A stretch of DNA of 64,000 nt, taken from the NCBI RefSeq assembly GCF_009834025.1, contig NZ_CP047156.1:3122067-3186066 (forward strand), written 5' to 3'. Source of the DNA: Epidermidibacterium keratini (GTDB taxonomy: Bacteria; Actinomycetota; Actinomycetes; Mycobacteriales; Antricoccaceae). A program made the translations under genes and the position numbers. Position 1 is the stretch's first letter. Every line of letters starts with the position of its first letter. The notes beneath the pieces were generated by a model that worked only from the letters and a program-made list of their open reading frames with translations, ran no database searches and had not been told where the DNA came from. Shown here one piece after another: positions 1 to 8,827 of this stretch.

Positions 1-1
1 C

Positions 2-1408
2 AGTCGGGCCACCAGCGGCGACACGCCTCGGCTGCGTGCGCTGTCGCTCTACCAGGCAGGGCATTACTCCGCGGCCGCGCACGCCTCGCCCCAGCGCTCG
101 CGTCAGCGTGACCGGATCACTTCAGAGCTGGCGGTCATGTTGCCGGAGCCGGCGCAGACGAGGAGCACGAGCGGCACGAGCGGTGACCCGACGTCCGTGC
201 TGATGGTGCTCACGAACTCGCTGCCCTATACACAGTCCGGCTACACGCTGCGCAGTCAGGCGATCCTCAAGGAACTGCGACAGAGTGGCGTCAAGGTGGC
301 GGCGGCGACTCGTCTGGGATATCCGGTCACCATCGGCCACCTTGGCGCCCCGGCCGTAGCGACCGTGGACGGGGTCGACTACTACCGCTTGCCCGCCTGG
401 CGGCTGCCCGCGCGGCTCGACGAGCGCCTGCAGATGCAGGTTGAGGTGCTGCACCGGCTGGTTGCCCGCCTCGAGCCAGGGATGCTGCATTGCACGACCG
501 ACTACACAAATGCCGTCGTGACCCGCGCGGTCAGCCGACGCACGGGTCTTCCATGGGTCTACGAGATGCGTGGGCAGCTCGAGCTGAGCTGGGTTGCGCG
601 CTTGCCGCGGGCACTGCAGGTCGAGGGCGCCGACAGCGAGAGGGTCCGGTTGCTTCGTGAGAAAGAGGTCGAGCTCGCGCATGACGCGCACGCGGTGATC
701 GTGCTGTCGACTGTCCAAGCCGACGACCTGGTCGCGCGCGGCGTGCCAGCCAGCAGGATCTCGGTGATCCCCAATGCCGTCGACCAGCGGCTGCTCGAGC
801 GCACCATGACACCGCAGGCGGCTCGGCGCGCGCTCGGACTGCCCACCGAAGGCATCTGGGTCGGCTCGGTATCGTCGCTGGTCGACTATGAAGGATTCGA
901 CGTACTTCTCGACGCGGTCGCCACGGCACGTGCCACTGGCGCCGACCTGCGCTGCTGCATCACCGGCGACGGAGTGTCTCGGCCGGCGCTCGTGGAACGT
1001 GCCCGAGAGTTGGGTATCGAGCGGTTCGTGAGTTTTCCAGGCAAGCAACCCGCCGCGCACTCGGCGACCTGGGTGCAGGCGCTCGATATCGTCGCTGTCC
1101 CGCGGCGCGACACCGCGGTGACCCGGGTGGTCACTCCGCTGAAGCCGATCGAGGCGATGGCCCTGAATCGGCCGATGGTCCTCAGTGACCTGCCAGCGCT
1201 CTCCGAGCTAGTCGCGTCCGCGGGATCGGGCATCCTTGTCGCGCCGGGTGACGCCGACAGCCTGGCACTAGCGCTGGGTCGGCTCGTCGCCGACCGGCAG
1301 CTACGAATGCGCTTGGCCGATCAGGGGCGCGAGTTTGCCGCGACGCGCACCTGGCCGAACGCCGCGCTGGCATGTCGGAACATCTACGAAGCGGTGTGCC
1401 ATGTCTAG
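2..1408 (+). CDS. GT4-type glycosyltransferase, 5' end outside window
   Basis: Probable GT-B glycosyltransferase that adds a sugar from a nucleotide donor to a growing surface glycan in the cytoplasm. The reading frame is open from base 2, so the first ATG (137) is probably internal and the gene starts left of the window. From the ATG the protein is 423 residues. It shows an N-terminal acceptor domain opening MVLTNSLPYTQSGYT, a central hinge VISVIPNAVDQ-like strand (ISVIPNAVD), and the C-terminal donor motif PLKPIEAMALNRPMVLSD with the conserved Glu of GT4 enzymes. It overlaps the exporter permease gene by 8 bases, so the two are probably one transcript. Donor and acceptor sugars cannot be read from the sequence. 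Confidence 0.85.
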   Translation, partial: SRATSGDTPRLRALSLYQAGHYSAAAHASPQRSRQRDRITSELAVMLPEPAQTRSTSGTSGDPTSVLMVLTNSLPYTQSGYTLRSQAILKELRQSGVKVAAATRLGYPVTIGHLGAPAVATVDGVDYYRLPAWRLPARLDERLQMQVEVLHRLVARLEPGMLHCTTDYTNAVVTRAVSRRTGLPWVYEMRGQLELSWVARLPRALQVEGADSERVRLLREKEVELAHDAHAVIVLSTVQADDLVARGVPASRISVIPNAVDQRLLERTMTPQAARRALGLPTEGIWVGSVSSLVDYEGFDVLLDAVATARATGADLRCCITGDGVSRPALVERARELGIERFVSFPGKQPAAHSATWVQALDIVAVPRRDTAVTRVVTPLKPIEAMALNRPMVLSDLPALSELVASAGSGILVAPGDADSLALALGRLVADRQLRMRLADQGREFAATRTWPNAALACRNIYEAVCHV

Positions 1409-2300
1409 GCCAGCAGCCTCAGATGCGCAGCCGACGAACGATCGCCAGGGGCGCAGGCGGCATGCCTCCCGGCTTCAGGCAGTCAGCGTGCGGCCACCGC
1501 TGCACACCTACATCGCTCAGCTGTGGGAGCGTCGGCACTTCATCAAGATGCAGGCGTGGGCTAACGCGATGAGCCAGCACCGCGGGACGTTTCTCGGGAA
1601 TCTGTGGCTGATCGCGGCGCCGCTGCTCGACGGGCTGATGTACTACGCGATCTTCGGGATCATCTTCGCCGGCAACCGCGACGTCCCCAACTTCTTCGGC
1701 TTCCTCATCATCGGCATCTTCATTTTCACCTTCACCGCGCGCTCGGTGACATCGGCGACCAGATCCATTCCCAGCGACAAGGGACTGATCCGCGGATTCC
1801 GCTTCCCCCGAGCCGCGTTACCGCTGGCCGCCGTCTGGCGAGAGCTGATCGCCGTACTACCGGTGCTCTATGTGCTCATCATTCTGCTGCTCGTGGTGCC
1901 GCCGAAAGCCTCTCTCGGTTTCACCTGGCTGCTGCTGCCGTTCATCCTGTTGCTGCAGGTGATCTTCAACCTCGGGCTCGGTTTTATCGGCGCACGGATC
2001 GGGGCGCAGCTTCCTGACTTTCAGCAGCTGATCCCGTACCTCGTGCGCGCGGCGCTCTACGGATCCGCGGTCCTTTTCGCCGTCGATCGGTTCGACAACC
2101 ACCCGCCGCTCGGCGAGATCGTCAGGAACAACCCGCTGTACCTGATCTTGGACATGAACCGCAGCGTGCTGCTGTACGACGACGTCCCGCCACTGGACTC
2201 GTGGCTGAAGCTTGCGGCGTGGGCCGTGGGATGCCTGGTATTCGGGCTCATCTTCTTCTGGCGGGCGGAGGTGAAGTATGCGCGCACCGTCCTGGATTGA
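1401..2300 (+). CDS. ABC-2 polysaccharide exporter permease (Wzm/TagG-like)
   Basis: Membrane subunit of an ABC exporter for lipid-linked polysaccharide, about 299 residues. The ATG at 1401 sits within the last codons of the glycosyltransferase gene; a longer frame from 1335 lies wholly inside that gene and is less likely. The protein has a cytoplasmic head, an amphipathic entry helix (QAWANAMSQHRGTFLGNLW) and about six hydrophobic segments, the layout of ABC-2 permeases of the Wzm/TagG group. Its ATPase partner follows with a 23-base overlap. The export pair surrounded by glycosyltransferases implies ABC-dependent rather than Wzx/Wzy export. Confidence 0.88.
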   Translation: MSRPAASDAQPTNDRQGRRRHASRLQAVSVRPPLHTYIAQLWERRHFIKMQAWANAMSQHRGTFLGNLWLIAAPLLDGLMYYAIFGIIFAGNRDVPNFFGFLIIGIFIFTFTARSVTSATRSIPSDKGLIRGFRFPRAALPLAAVWRELIAVLPVLYVLIILLLVVPPKASLGFTWLLLPFILLLQVIFNLGLGFIGARIGAQLPDFQQLIPYLVRAALYGSAVLFAVDRFDNHPPLGEIVRNNPLYLILDMNRSVLLYDDVPPLDSWLKLAAWAVGCLVFGLIFFWRAEVKYARTVLD

Positions 2301-3108
2301 GAAAGACATGTCCGTGGTCGTCGACGATGTCGTTGTCCGGTTCCCGTCCGAGACCGACGACCTGTCGGCGGTGCCGCCGCACCGCCGCCGTGCTGCGCGT
2401 CTCGCACGAATGATCGGGCGGCCCTATCGCATGGACATCGAAGCGATCAGAGGCGTGTCCTTCCATGTCTACGAAGGGGAGCACGTCGGTCTCGTCGGCG
2501 CCAACGGATCGGGAAAAAGCACCCTGTTGAGGGTTATCGCAGGCGTCATCAACCCCGATCGCGGGTCGGTGCTCGCCAGCGGCTCACCCACCTTGCTCGG
2601 TGTGAGCGCAGCGCTCTTGCCGCATCTGACCGGGGCGAAGAACGTCCGGCTCGGACTTTTGGCGCTCGGCTACACCCCGGAGCAGGCCAAGGAGGCTGCG
2701 TCGGCGGTCGCCGAGCTCGCGGATCTCGGCGACGCGATCAATCGACCGATGAACACGTACTCCTCAGGCATGGCAGCGCGTCTGCGGTTCGCGATCGCGG
2801 TCGCGACCGATCCCGACATCCTCTTGATCGACGAGGCCCTGGGGACTGGAGACGCGAGCTTCACCGAACGAGCACGAGAGGCGCTCGACGGGCTGCGCGA
2901 GCGGGCAGGCACCATTTTCCTGGTTTCGCACGCGGCCCAGACGATCGAGGAGATGTGCTCACGGGCCATCTGGCTGCACGAGGGCGAGATCGTCACCGAC
3001 GGCCCAGCAGATGTCGTCGCGCTGCATTACCGGAACTGGGCGTGGGCGCGTGCCCACGGCGACAACGAGAAGGCTCAACGGCTGTTCATCCAAGCAAAGG
3101 AGCGCTGA
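2278..3108 (+). CDS. ABC polysaccharide exporter ATPase (Wzt/TagH-like)
   Basis: ATP-hydrolysing subunit of the polysaccharide exporter, 276 residues. Walker A is GANGSGKST, the signature region is the YSSGM variant typical of Wzt/TagH ATPases, and Walker B is ILLIDEALGTGD. There is no C-terminal carbohydrate-binding domain like that of long Wzt proteins, so it belongs to the short form. The ATG at 2278 has a strong GGAGGTGAAG just upstream, inside the permease gene; a second ATG at 2308 begins after the permease stop and is possible but has a weaker ribosome site. Translationally coupled to the permease. Confidence 0.9.
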   Translation: MRAPSWIEKDMSVVVDDVVVRFPSETDDLSAVPPHRRRAARLARMIGRPYRMDIEAIRGVSFHVYEGEHVGLVGANGSGKSTLLRVIAGVINPDRGSVLASGSPTLLGVSAALLPHLTGAKNVRLGLLALGYTPEQAKEAASAVAELADLGDAINRPMNTYSSGMAARLRFAIAVATDPDILLIDEALGTGDASFTERAREALDGLRERAGTIFLVSHAAQTIEEMCSRAIWLHEGEIVTDGPADVVALHYRNWAWARAHGDNEKAQRLFIQAKER

Positions 3109-3188
3109 GGGTTGCGACGTACTCGAACGAAGGCAACACCTGATGTGGGCGGGACGCTCGTGCACCGCCACAGGCGCGGTGGTGCGCG

Positions 3189-3899
3189 ATGAGGGTTCGC
3201 TCCATCGAGCTGTCGAACGCCGGTAGGTCTACTGGACTGGTCGCCGTGGGACCCGCTCGCGCGCGGGCGCTGCGCGAAGTTGACATCCCGAACGGCTCCA
3301 CGGTGCACCACGACCTGTCCTTCCTCGACGCCGACCTCGAGGAGACCACGTATTTGATGCTGGTCGACTCTCGGCCGGAGATCTGGGACGAGGTCGCGCG
3401 GCGTTGGCTGATATCGCCTCAGCACCGCCTCGAAGTGGTCGCCGAGCGTGCCGACCTCGACGTGGTGATCGCATTTCTAGGATCACCGCACGAGCTCTCG
3501 CTGATCGGGATCGCCATGGGCGAAGAGCACATCCGGTTCGTGCTCGTCGCACCCCAGCAATCCGACCGGCCGATCGATGACCTGCTGTTCGGGCTGCGGG
3601 TCGGCGCCGACCGCGACCTGCCCACCGGAGACGTGCCCGACCCGCAGGAGTCGACAATCCGAGAGCGGTACCGGCAGGTTCTTGAGTCGATCGCCGAGCT
3701 CCCGGAAGGGCTGAGCTTCGAGCCGTCCGTCACGGTCATCGAATCGAGCGACGACGACACGCTGCACAAAGCCGAGAAACGGATCGAGCGACTGCAGGTC
3801 GAGCACGACGCGCTGCGGCGCAAATACGACGCCCTCGCCAACTCGAAACTAGGTGCGTTGACGCTTCGGCGTTGGGAGAAGCGGAGGAGCGCGCGGTGA
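3189..3899 (+). CDS. Unknown protein with C-terminal coiled coil, polysaccharide locus
   Basis: I do not recognise the family. The 236-residue protein has an alpha/beta-looking N-terminal part (about 1-160), an acidic linker, then a charged heptad-like segment (KAEKRIERLQVEHDALRRKY, about 195-215) and a basic tail ending LGALTLRRWEKRRSAR. Similar SKLGxLTLRxW tails are seen on proteins of other actinobacterial glycan clusters, where they may hold proteins near the membrane; that is an inference. It has no signal peptide or membrane segment. It lies between the exporter ATPase and a glycosyltransferase and shares a GTGA overlap with the latter, so a role in assembling or sizing the glycan is plausible but unproven. 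Confidence 0.7.
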   Translation: MRVRSIELSNAGRSTGLVAVGPARARALREVDIPNGSTVHHDLSFLDADLEETTYLMLVDSRPEIWDEVARRWLISPQHRLEVVAERADLDVVIAFLGSPHELSLIGIAMGEEHIRFVLVAPQQSDRPIDDLLFGLRVGADRDLPTGDVPDPQESTIRERYRQVLESIAELPEGLSFEPSVTVIESSDDDTLHKAEKRIERLQVEHDALRRKYDALANSKLGALTLRRWEKRRSAR

Positions 3900-6133
3900 A
3901 CGGAAGCGACCAGATGAACACCGACGACGGCGACATCGGCCGGAAGCTGCTGCTTGACCATCAGTTCCTCGCGGCAGAGCTCTCACGCCTCGACAAGACA
4001 GAACCCGAACACGTGCCCGCGACAACGGCACCAGGTATCAGCGTCATCGTGCCCACGTATCACGGCCGTGATCGGCTTGGTGCGTTGCTCGACTCGTTTG
4101 TGGGCCAGACCGCTCGCTACACCGACTTCGAGGTTCTCGTGGTCTGCAACGGCGAGGATGACGGCAGTAGCGCACTCCTCGCGGAGTTCGCCTCTGCCCA
4201 CCCGAAGCTCGACCTGCGATGGGTCGTGAACTCCGTGGCCGGAGCCGGCGCTGCCCGCAACCTAGGACTTGCGTTGGCAAGCCGCGATCACGTGACCTTC
4301 GTCGACGACGACGACGTGATCGAGCCGCGGTTCCTCGCTGTCTTGGCTGAGCACGTTCGCGAGCAGTCCATCGTCGTAACGTCAATCATCGACGTCGACG
4401 AGGTCGGTAATCGCCGCGCGTCGAGCCCGTTGCGCGATCGCATCGACGAGCTGCGGGGACAGTCCGTGCCGATCACCCAGGTGCCGTGGGTTCTCGGCTT
4501 CAACGCGGCCAAGCTCGTGCCGACCGAACTCGCGCGCGCGGCCGAGTACAGCGAGACGCTCAGCAGCGGCGAGGATGTCGTCTACTTCGCCCACCTGCTG
4601 CGGTGGCCCGAGCTGACTGTCATTGTCCCGGCTGATACCGACGACGCGGCGTACCTGCGCTCGCTGCGCCCGGGTTCGGTCTCGCGACAACAAGGCGAGT
4701 ACGACTTCAGCGTCGCGCAGCGACTGGCGTGCGTCCGGGCCATACGTGACATCGCCGTGCCTGCGCAGGCCGCGGACGCGCGCCTGGCACTGGAGCGCGC
4801 ACAGTGCGGCTTCGCGGTTCGATATCTGCGCGAGCACCCCGAGGACGCCGACCGGGTCGCCGACGCGGTCGCCCGCGCCGGAGTCGTCGGCTTCCCCTGG
4901 TCAGAAGCCAATAGCAACTCGGCGAAGGACCTGGTTTTCGCTTACTGCTTCTCGCCGTTCTCGGACACCTCCGCCGTCGTTGCGGCGAAGGCGATTGCCC
5001 AGCGCGCAAAGGTCGTCGATGTCGTTTCGAACGACATGAGCGGGATCCGGCGGGTTGACCCAGCCGTCGCCTCGCTCGCCGAACGCTGGATCGACCACCT
5101 CGACGTACTCGACGCACCCCCGTCATTCTCCGGCTGGGAAGCGATCTCGAGCTTCGCCACGAAGGCGGTCGCCCGCGCCGAGTCCCGAGCGAGCCGCAAC
5201 GGCGGATACGAGACGCTCTACTCCCGCGCCCTGTGGATCGGATCGCACGTAGCGGCGGCGATGTACAAGTCGCGGCACTGGCAGGTCGAGTGGAGTGCCG
5301 AGTTCTCCGACCCGCTACGCACCGACGTCGTCGGCGCGCGCCGCAAGGGCGACTTCAGCGAGAACGAGGTGTCGATGAAGCTTCGCCGCGCACTCGACTC
5401 GCGCGGTTACGGGCACCTGCCCATCGAGTCGCTGTTCGATCTTGTCGAGGCGGCGACGCTGGTCTTGGCCGATCAGGTCATCATGACCAACGACAACCAG
5501 TGTGAGTACATGCTCTCGGCGTACGACGACCCGGGCTTGCGGCAGCTCGTCGAGCAGAAGGTGCAGATCCGGCCGCATCCGACGCCCCCGGCCGCGGCGT
5601 ACGCCGTTACTCCGACCTCGTACCGGATGCCGACCGGCGTAGTGAACATCGCCTACTTCGGAAGCTTCTATCCGAATCGCGGGATAGGCGAGGTGCTGAC
5701 CGCGGTCTACAACCTGCCGATGGAGCAGCGGCGCCGCGTCCGGCTGCATATCTTCTGCAACAAGCCGGCCGAGGTCGGCGCCCAGGTGACGGCTCTCGGG
5801 GTCGCTGCCAACGTCTACGTGCGTGGCTACCTGCCCTATCTTGAGTTCCTGAACGCGACCACGCTGTTCGACGTACTGCTTGTCAGCGATGTGGACCGCG
5901 GTCTTGGCATGGACATCAACCCGTTCCTGCCCTCGAAGTACTCCGACTACCGAGGGTCGGGCTCTAAGATCTGGTCGCTCGTCGATCAGGGCTCGCCGTT
6001 GTCGACGGCGCCGAATCACTATCAGTCGCAGGTCGGCAACAGCGCCGAGATCGTGCGCACGCTGAAGGAGATCGTGGCCGACAGCGCCCTCGATCCGGCG
6101 AGCTTGTTGCTCGGTGAGCGCTCGAATGCCTGA
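3896..6133 (+). CDS. Two-domain glycosyltransferase (GT2 then GT-B)
   Basis: Large probable bifunctional glycosyltransferase of about 745 residues. The N-terminal half is a GT-A/GT2 domain: GISVIVPTYHGRDRLGALL, then GAGAARNLGLA and the DXD-like VTFVDDDDVIEP. The C-terminal half resembles a GT-B/GT4 enzyme: VNIAYFGSFYPNRGIGEVL followed by a VRGYLPYLEFL strand. GTG at 3896 is preferred over an in-frame TTG at 3872 because it overlaps the previous stop as GTGA and lies about 7 bases after GGAGGAG. It could add two successive sugars, but the second domain may instead be structural. The donors are not predictable. Confidence 0.83.
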   Translation: MNGSDQMNTDDGDIGRKLLLDHQFLAAELSRLDKTEPEHVPATTAPGISVIVPTYHGRDRLGALLDSFVGQTARYTDFEVLVVCNGEDDGSSALLAEFASAHPKLDLRWVVNSVAGAGAARNLGLALASRDHVTFVDDDDVIEPRFLAVLAEHVREQSIVVTSIIDVDEVGNRRASSPLRDRIDELRGQSVPITQVPWVLGFNAAKLVPTELARAAEYSETLSSGEDVVYFAHLLRWPELTVIVPADTDDAAYLRSLRPGSVSRQQGEYDFSVAQRLACVRAIRDIAVPAQAADARLALERAQCGFAVRYLREHPEDADRVADAVARAGVVGFPWSEANSNSAKDLVFAYCFSPFSDTSAVVAAKAIAQRAKVVDVVSNDMSGIRRVDPAVASLAERWIDHLDVLDAPPSFSGWEAISSFATKAVARAESRASRNGGYETLYSRALWIGSHVAAAMYKSRHWQVEWSAEFSDPLRTDVVGARRKGDFSENEVSMKLRRALDSRGYGHLPIESLFDLVEAATLVLADQVIMTNDNQCEYMLSAYDDPGLRQLVEQKVQIRPHPTPPAAAYAVTPTSYRMPTGVVNIAYFGSFYPNRGIGEVLTAVYNLPMEQRRRVRLHIFCNKPAEVGAQVTALGVAANVYVRGYLPYLEFLNATTLFDVLLVSDVDRGLGMDINPFLPSKYSDYRGSGSKIWSLVDQGSPLSTAPNHYQSQVGNSAEIVRTLKEIVADSALDPASLLLGERSNA

Positions 6134-7286
6134 GATTTCCTTCAGCGACACGCACCAGACCGGCACTCGGCTGCAGACCACGGTCAGGCGTGACGACGAC
6201 GAGGAGATGGTCCTGTGGTTTGAGCTTCCGTGGGAGTTCCGGCCGCACGACGACCTCATCAACCTGACACTTGCGACCCTATGCGGCAAGCTCTATGACA
6301 CGGTTCGACTCGACCTGCCGGCATCCGAGCGTTGCCAGGCGACCCTCCGACGAATCACCGACGCGGAGGTCGTGTGCGCGCAGGCGGCGCCGTTCTTCCG
6401 AGGCAACGGCGATCGGACGGCACTCGCCTTCTCCGGCGGTTTCGACTCGCTGGCCGCACGCGAGTTCATGCCGCCCGAGGCCGAGCTCGTGGCACTGGAT
6501 TTCGGCGGCCGGTTTGCCCGCGAACGCCGCTTCTTCGAACGCTTCGAACCGCACATTGTCGCCACCAACCTGGTCGACGTTGGGATGCACCGCGCGTCGT
6601 GGGCCTTTATGACGGTCGGGCATATCCTGCTGCGGGACGTGCTGCGGATCGAACGGTGCTCGTTCGGCAGCGTCCTCGAAGCGTCCAAGGCGTTCCTGGC
6701 TCCGGCGTACCGCCACCAGTTCGCCCGGCTGCCGGCCTTCGAATACCTCGGGATTAGCATCTTCAACCCGGTTGCCGGGCTCACCGAGATCGCCACCGTC
6801 ATGACCGTGCTCAAGTCGCAGCCAGACCTCGTTTCGGACTGTCTCGAGTCGGTGGCGACTCGCGGGGAAGGCAAGTACTACCGCAAACAGCTGATGGTGC
6901 GGGCCGTCTCCCACGCCCTCGGCGTGAGCACGGATATCGCTGATATGCCCGAACCGCGCAACTGGTTCGGACTCGGCGACGACTTCGCGACCGACTTTCT
7001 GAGTCCTTACCTGCTCGCCCACACCTCCACCGAGCAGCTGGCGGGGCTATACAGCGATGAGATTCCGCTTGAGGTGCTCGAGTTCGCTGATCAGCCAAAT
7101 CTCGACTTCTTCACCCGGCTCAACACCACGATCACCGAGGCCGAGCACGCTCGCGAGCGTCAGGAGACCTTCGCCCACGGCGCGCGGTTCGACATCCAGC
7201 CCTACGGGCGCGACGACTGGCAGCAGCTTGGTCGATGGCGAGCGGCGATGGTCGCTGCCGGCATGCTGGCAGCCCAGGCGCGCTAG
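6126..7286 (+). CDS. PP-loop (SGGxDS) ATP-pyrophosphatase-like protein
   Basis: Protein of about 386 residues with a clear PP-loop, TALAFSGGFDSLAA (about residues 100-113), followed by the strand ELVALDFGGRFARERRFFERF. This is the arrangement of the N-type ATP-pyrophosphatase fold, whose members adenylate a substrate carbonyl before adding nitrogen or sulfur. Its position at the end of a glycosyltransferase run suggests it modifies a sugar or aglycone, as the PP-loop protein WbpG does in Pseudomonas LPS, but no glutaminase partner is visible. The ATG at 6126 overlaps the upstream gene; an in-frame GTG at 6114 would add four residues. The stop forms a convergent CTAG overlap with the GT61 gene. 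Confidence 0.7.
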   Translation: MPEISFSDTHQTGTRLQTTVRRDDDEEMVLWFELPWEFRPHDDLINLTLATLCGKLYDTVRLDLPASERCQATLRRITDAEVVCAQAAPFFRGNGDRTALAFSGGFDSLAAREFMPPEAELVALDFGGRFARERRFFERFEPHIVATNLVDVGMHRASWAFMTVGHILLRDVLRIERCSFGSVLEASKAFLAPAYRHQFARLPAFEYLGISIFNPVAGLTEIATVMTVLKSQPDLVSDCLESVATRGEGKYYRKQLMVRAVSHALGVSTDIADMPEPRNWFGLGDDFATDFLSPYLLAHTSTEQLAGLYSDEIPLEVLEFADQPNLDFFTRLNTTITEAEHARERQETFAHGARFDIQPYGRDDWQQLGRWRAAMVAAGMLAAQAR

Positions 7287-8821
7287 TCGAAGTCGTGCGT
7301 GAGCATCACGCGCCGGAACTGCTCACGGTCAACGCCGAAGTCCGAGTTGATGTTGACCTCGCCGGTGGCCGTGCCGTCCAGACCGACGTACCTCCCGCCG
7401 TTGAGACACGCCAAGTCATAGAAGTAGTCGTGGCGCATCGCCGGTGTCGCGAGACAGAGCACGCTGACGCCGGGTGGTGAGAACGCGAGGTTTGAGAAGC
7501 TGGCGCCCATGTTTCCGACCACGTGCGTGGCGGTGGCGAAGGTGCAGATCTGGTCGATCAGCGACATCGCTTCTGGCTGCAGGCGGACATACCCCAAGTC
7601 CGCCGCCGCCTCGACGATGTCGTCCTCGTTGAGCAGCCGTCGCCTGCCGGTCGAGTTTCGGCTGAGGTAGATGCGACCGCCGGGCGCATGGTTGGTGCCG
7701 CCGAGCTCTCGCGCCCGGTCAGCGAGACTGCGCAGGAACTCGATCGCCGCTGGGTGCTTGATCAGCGGGGCTTGTGAGACCGGTCCGGGATAGTAGGCAT
7801 CGCGCAGTCGGATCGGCGGAGTGCTTTGAACTCGGATCTGGGCGGCGTCCACCTCGAGCAGGGACAGCGCGGCCGTGATGACCTCCGTCATCGCAGGCGA
7901 GGGGACCAGGTTGACCAGTACCTGCATCTGCGGCAGCGGCAGTACCTCCCGCGCTGCGGCAAGTCGCGCGAAGCTGTCGATGAGCCAGTGCCCGTAGTTG
8001 GCGTCCCAGGTTTGTTTCATCACCAGGCAGGGCTCATCGACGACCGCGTCCGGGCGGTGTGCCAGGTCCATGACCGAGGAGAACCACGACGTGTCGGCCG
8101 ACCGGTAGAACAGCCCGCGCGAGTTACTGTGCCGGCTGTGAGCGAAGGACTCATCCAGAACCGTGTCATCGGTCGGGTGGACATTGCCGTAGCCGGTTAC
8201 AAGGCACTCGCCGAGCACGGCAAGATACTGGGCATCGACCGCTTGCGGAGCGAAGCCGCAGGTGGCCGCGTCGAGAAACTCGCTTTTGGCAGGCTGGCCG
8301 TAGAGAGTCGGGACAGTGCGTCGATAAAACGTGGCCGGCAGCAGCTGCAGGGCATCGGCTGTCGCTGTGGAGATCGTCGTCGCGCGCATGCGCCACTGGG
8401 CGAAGGGGGCCTTGACGAGTACGTGGAAGCGCTCGCCCGACTCGAACGAATCCACGGTGCGCTTCACGTAGGCCGACAGCTCGCTCGCCTGCCCGCGAAG
8501 CTCGGTGACGAGAAAGTCCTCGATTGTGGCCGCACCTGCCTGAGCAGTGGCCGGAAAGAGATACCGCCCGCCCGGCTCGAGTGCCGGCCACAGCACGGCG
8601 AATCGGTGCGCCGCAGCACTGTCGCCCTGGTGATCGAGAACTCCGCCGATGCGATACCGACTCAGCAGGTCGTCCCAGGAGGCGGGGGTGGTCTCCGGCT
8701 CGTCGATGCTCAGCTCGGCGTGAACGCGAACGTTGACCAGCGCCTGATCGACGCGGTATCGCCGCCAGGCTGACGGGGTATCGAGCGTGCCGATGGTGAG
8801 GTCGACCGTGGGAGTTGCCAT
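7283..8821 (-). CDS. GT61-family glycosyltransferase with N-terminal extra domain
   Basis: 512-residue protein. The C-terminal about 300 residues match the GT61 (DUF563) family: DANYGHWLIDSFARL, GRIYLSRNSTGRRRLLNE, and the late THVVGNMGASFSNLAFSPPG segment. The N-terminal about 200 residues look like the last strands of a Rossmann methyltransferase (VLDHQGDSAAAHRFAVLWP then LEPGGRYLF), comparable to DVVLDDGSHQNAHQIATMEF in the nearby methyltransferase, but without a SAM-binding glycine loop. It is the last gene of the minus-strand run, 6 bases after the dehydrogenase gene. Predicted to transfer a sugar in the cytoplasm; the specific linkage is unknown. Confidence 0.8.
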   Translation of the reverse strand: MATPTVDLTIGTLDTPSAWRRYRVDQALVNVRVHAELSIDEPETTPASWDDLLSRYRIGGVLDHQGDSAAAHRFAVLWPALEPGGRYLFPATAQAGAATIEDFLVTELRGQASELSAYVKRTVDSFESGERFHVLVKAPFAQWRMRATTISTATADALQLLPATFYRRTVPTLYGQPAKSEFLDAATCGFAPQAVDAQYLAVLGECLVTGYGNVHPTDDTVLDESFAHSRHSNSRGLFYRSADTSWFSSVMDLAHRPDAVVDEPCLVMKQTWDANYGHWLIDSFARLAAAREVLPLPQMQVLVNLVPSPAMTEVITAALSLLEVDAAQIRVQSTPPIRLRDAYYPGPVSQAPLIKHPAAIEFLRSLADRARELGGTNHAPGGRIYLSRNSTGRRRLLNEDDIVEAAADLGYVRLQPEAMSLIDQICTFATATHVVGNMGASFSNLAFSPPGVSVLCLATPAMRHDYFYDLACLNGGRYVGLDGTATGEVNINSDFGVDREQFRRVMLTHDFD

Positions 8822-8827
8822 GGCTAC

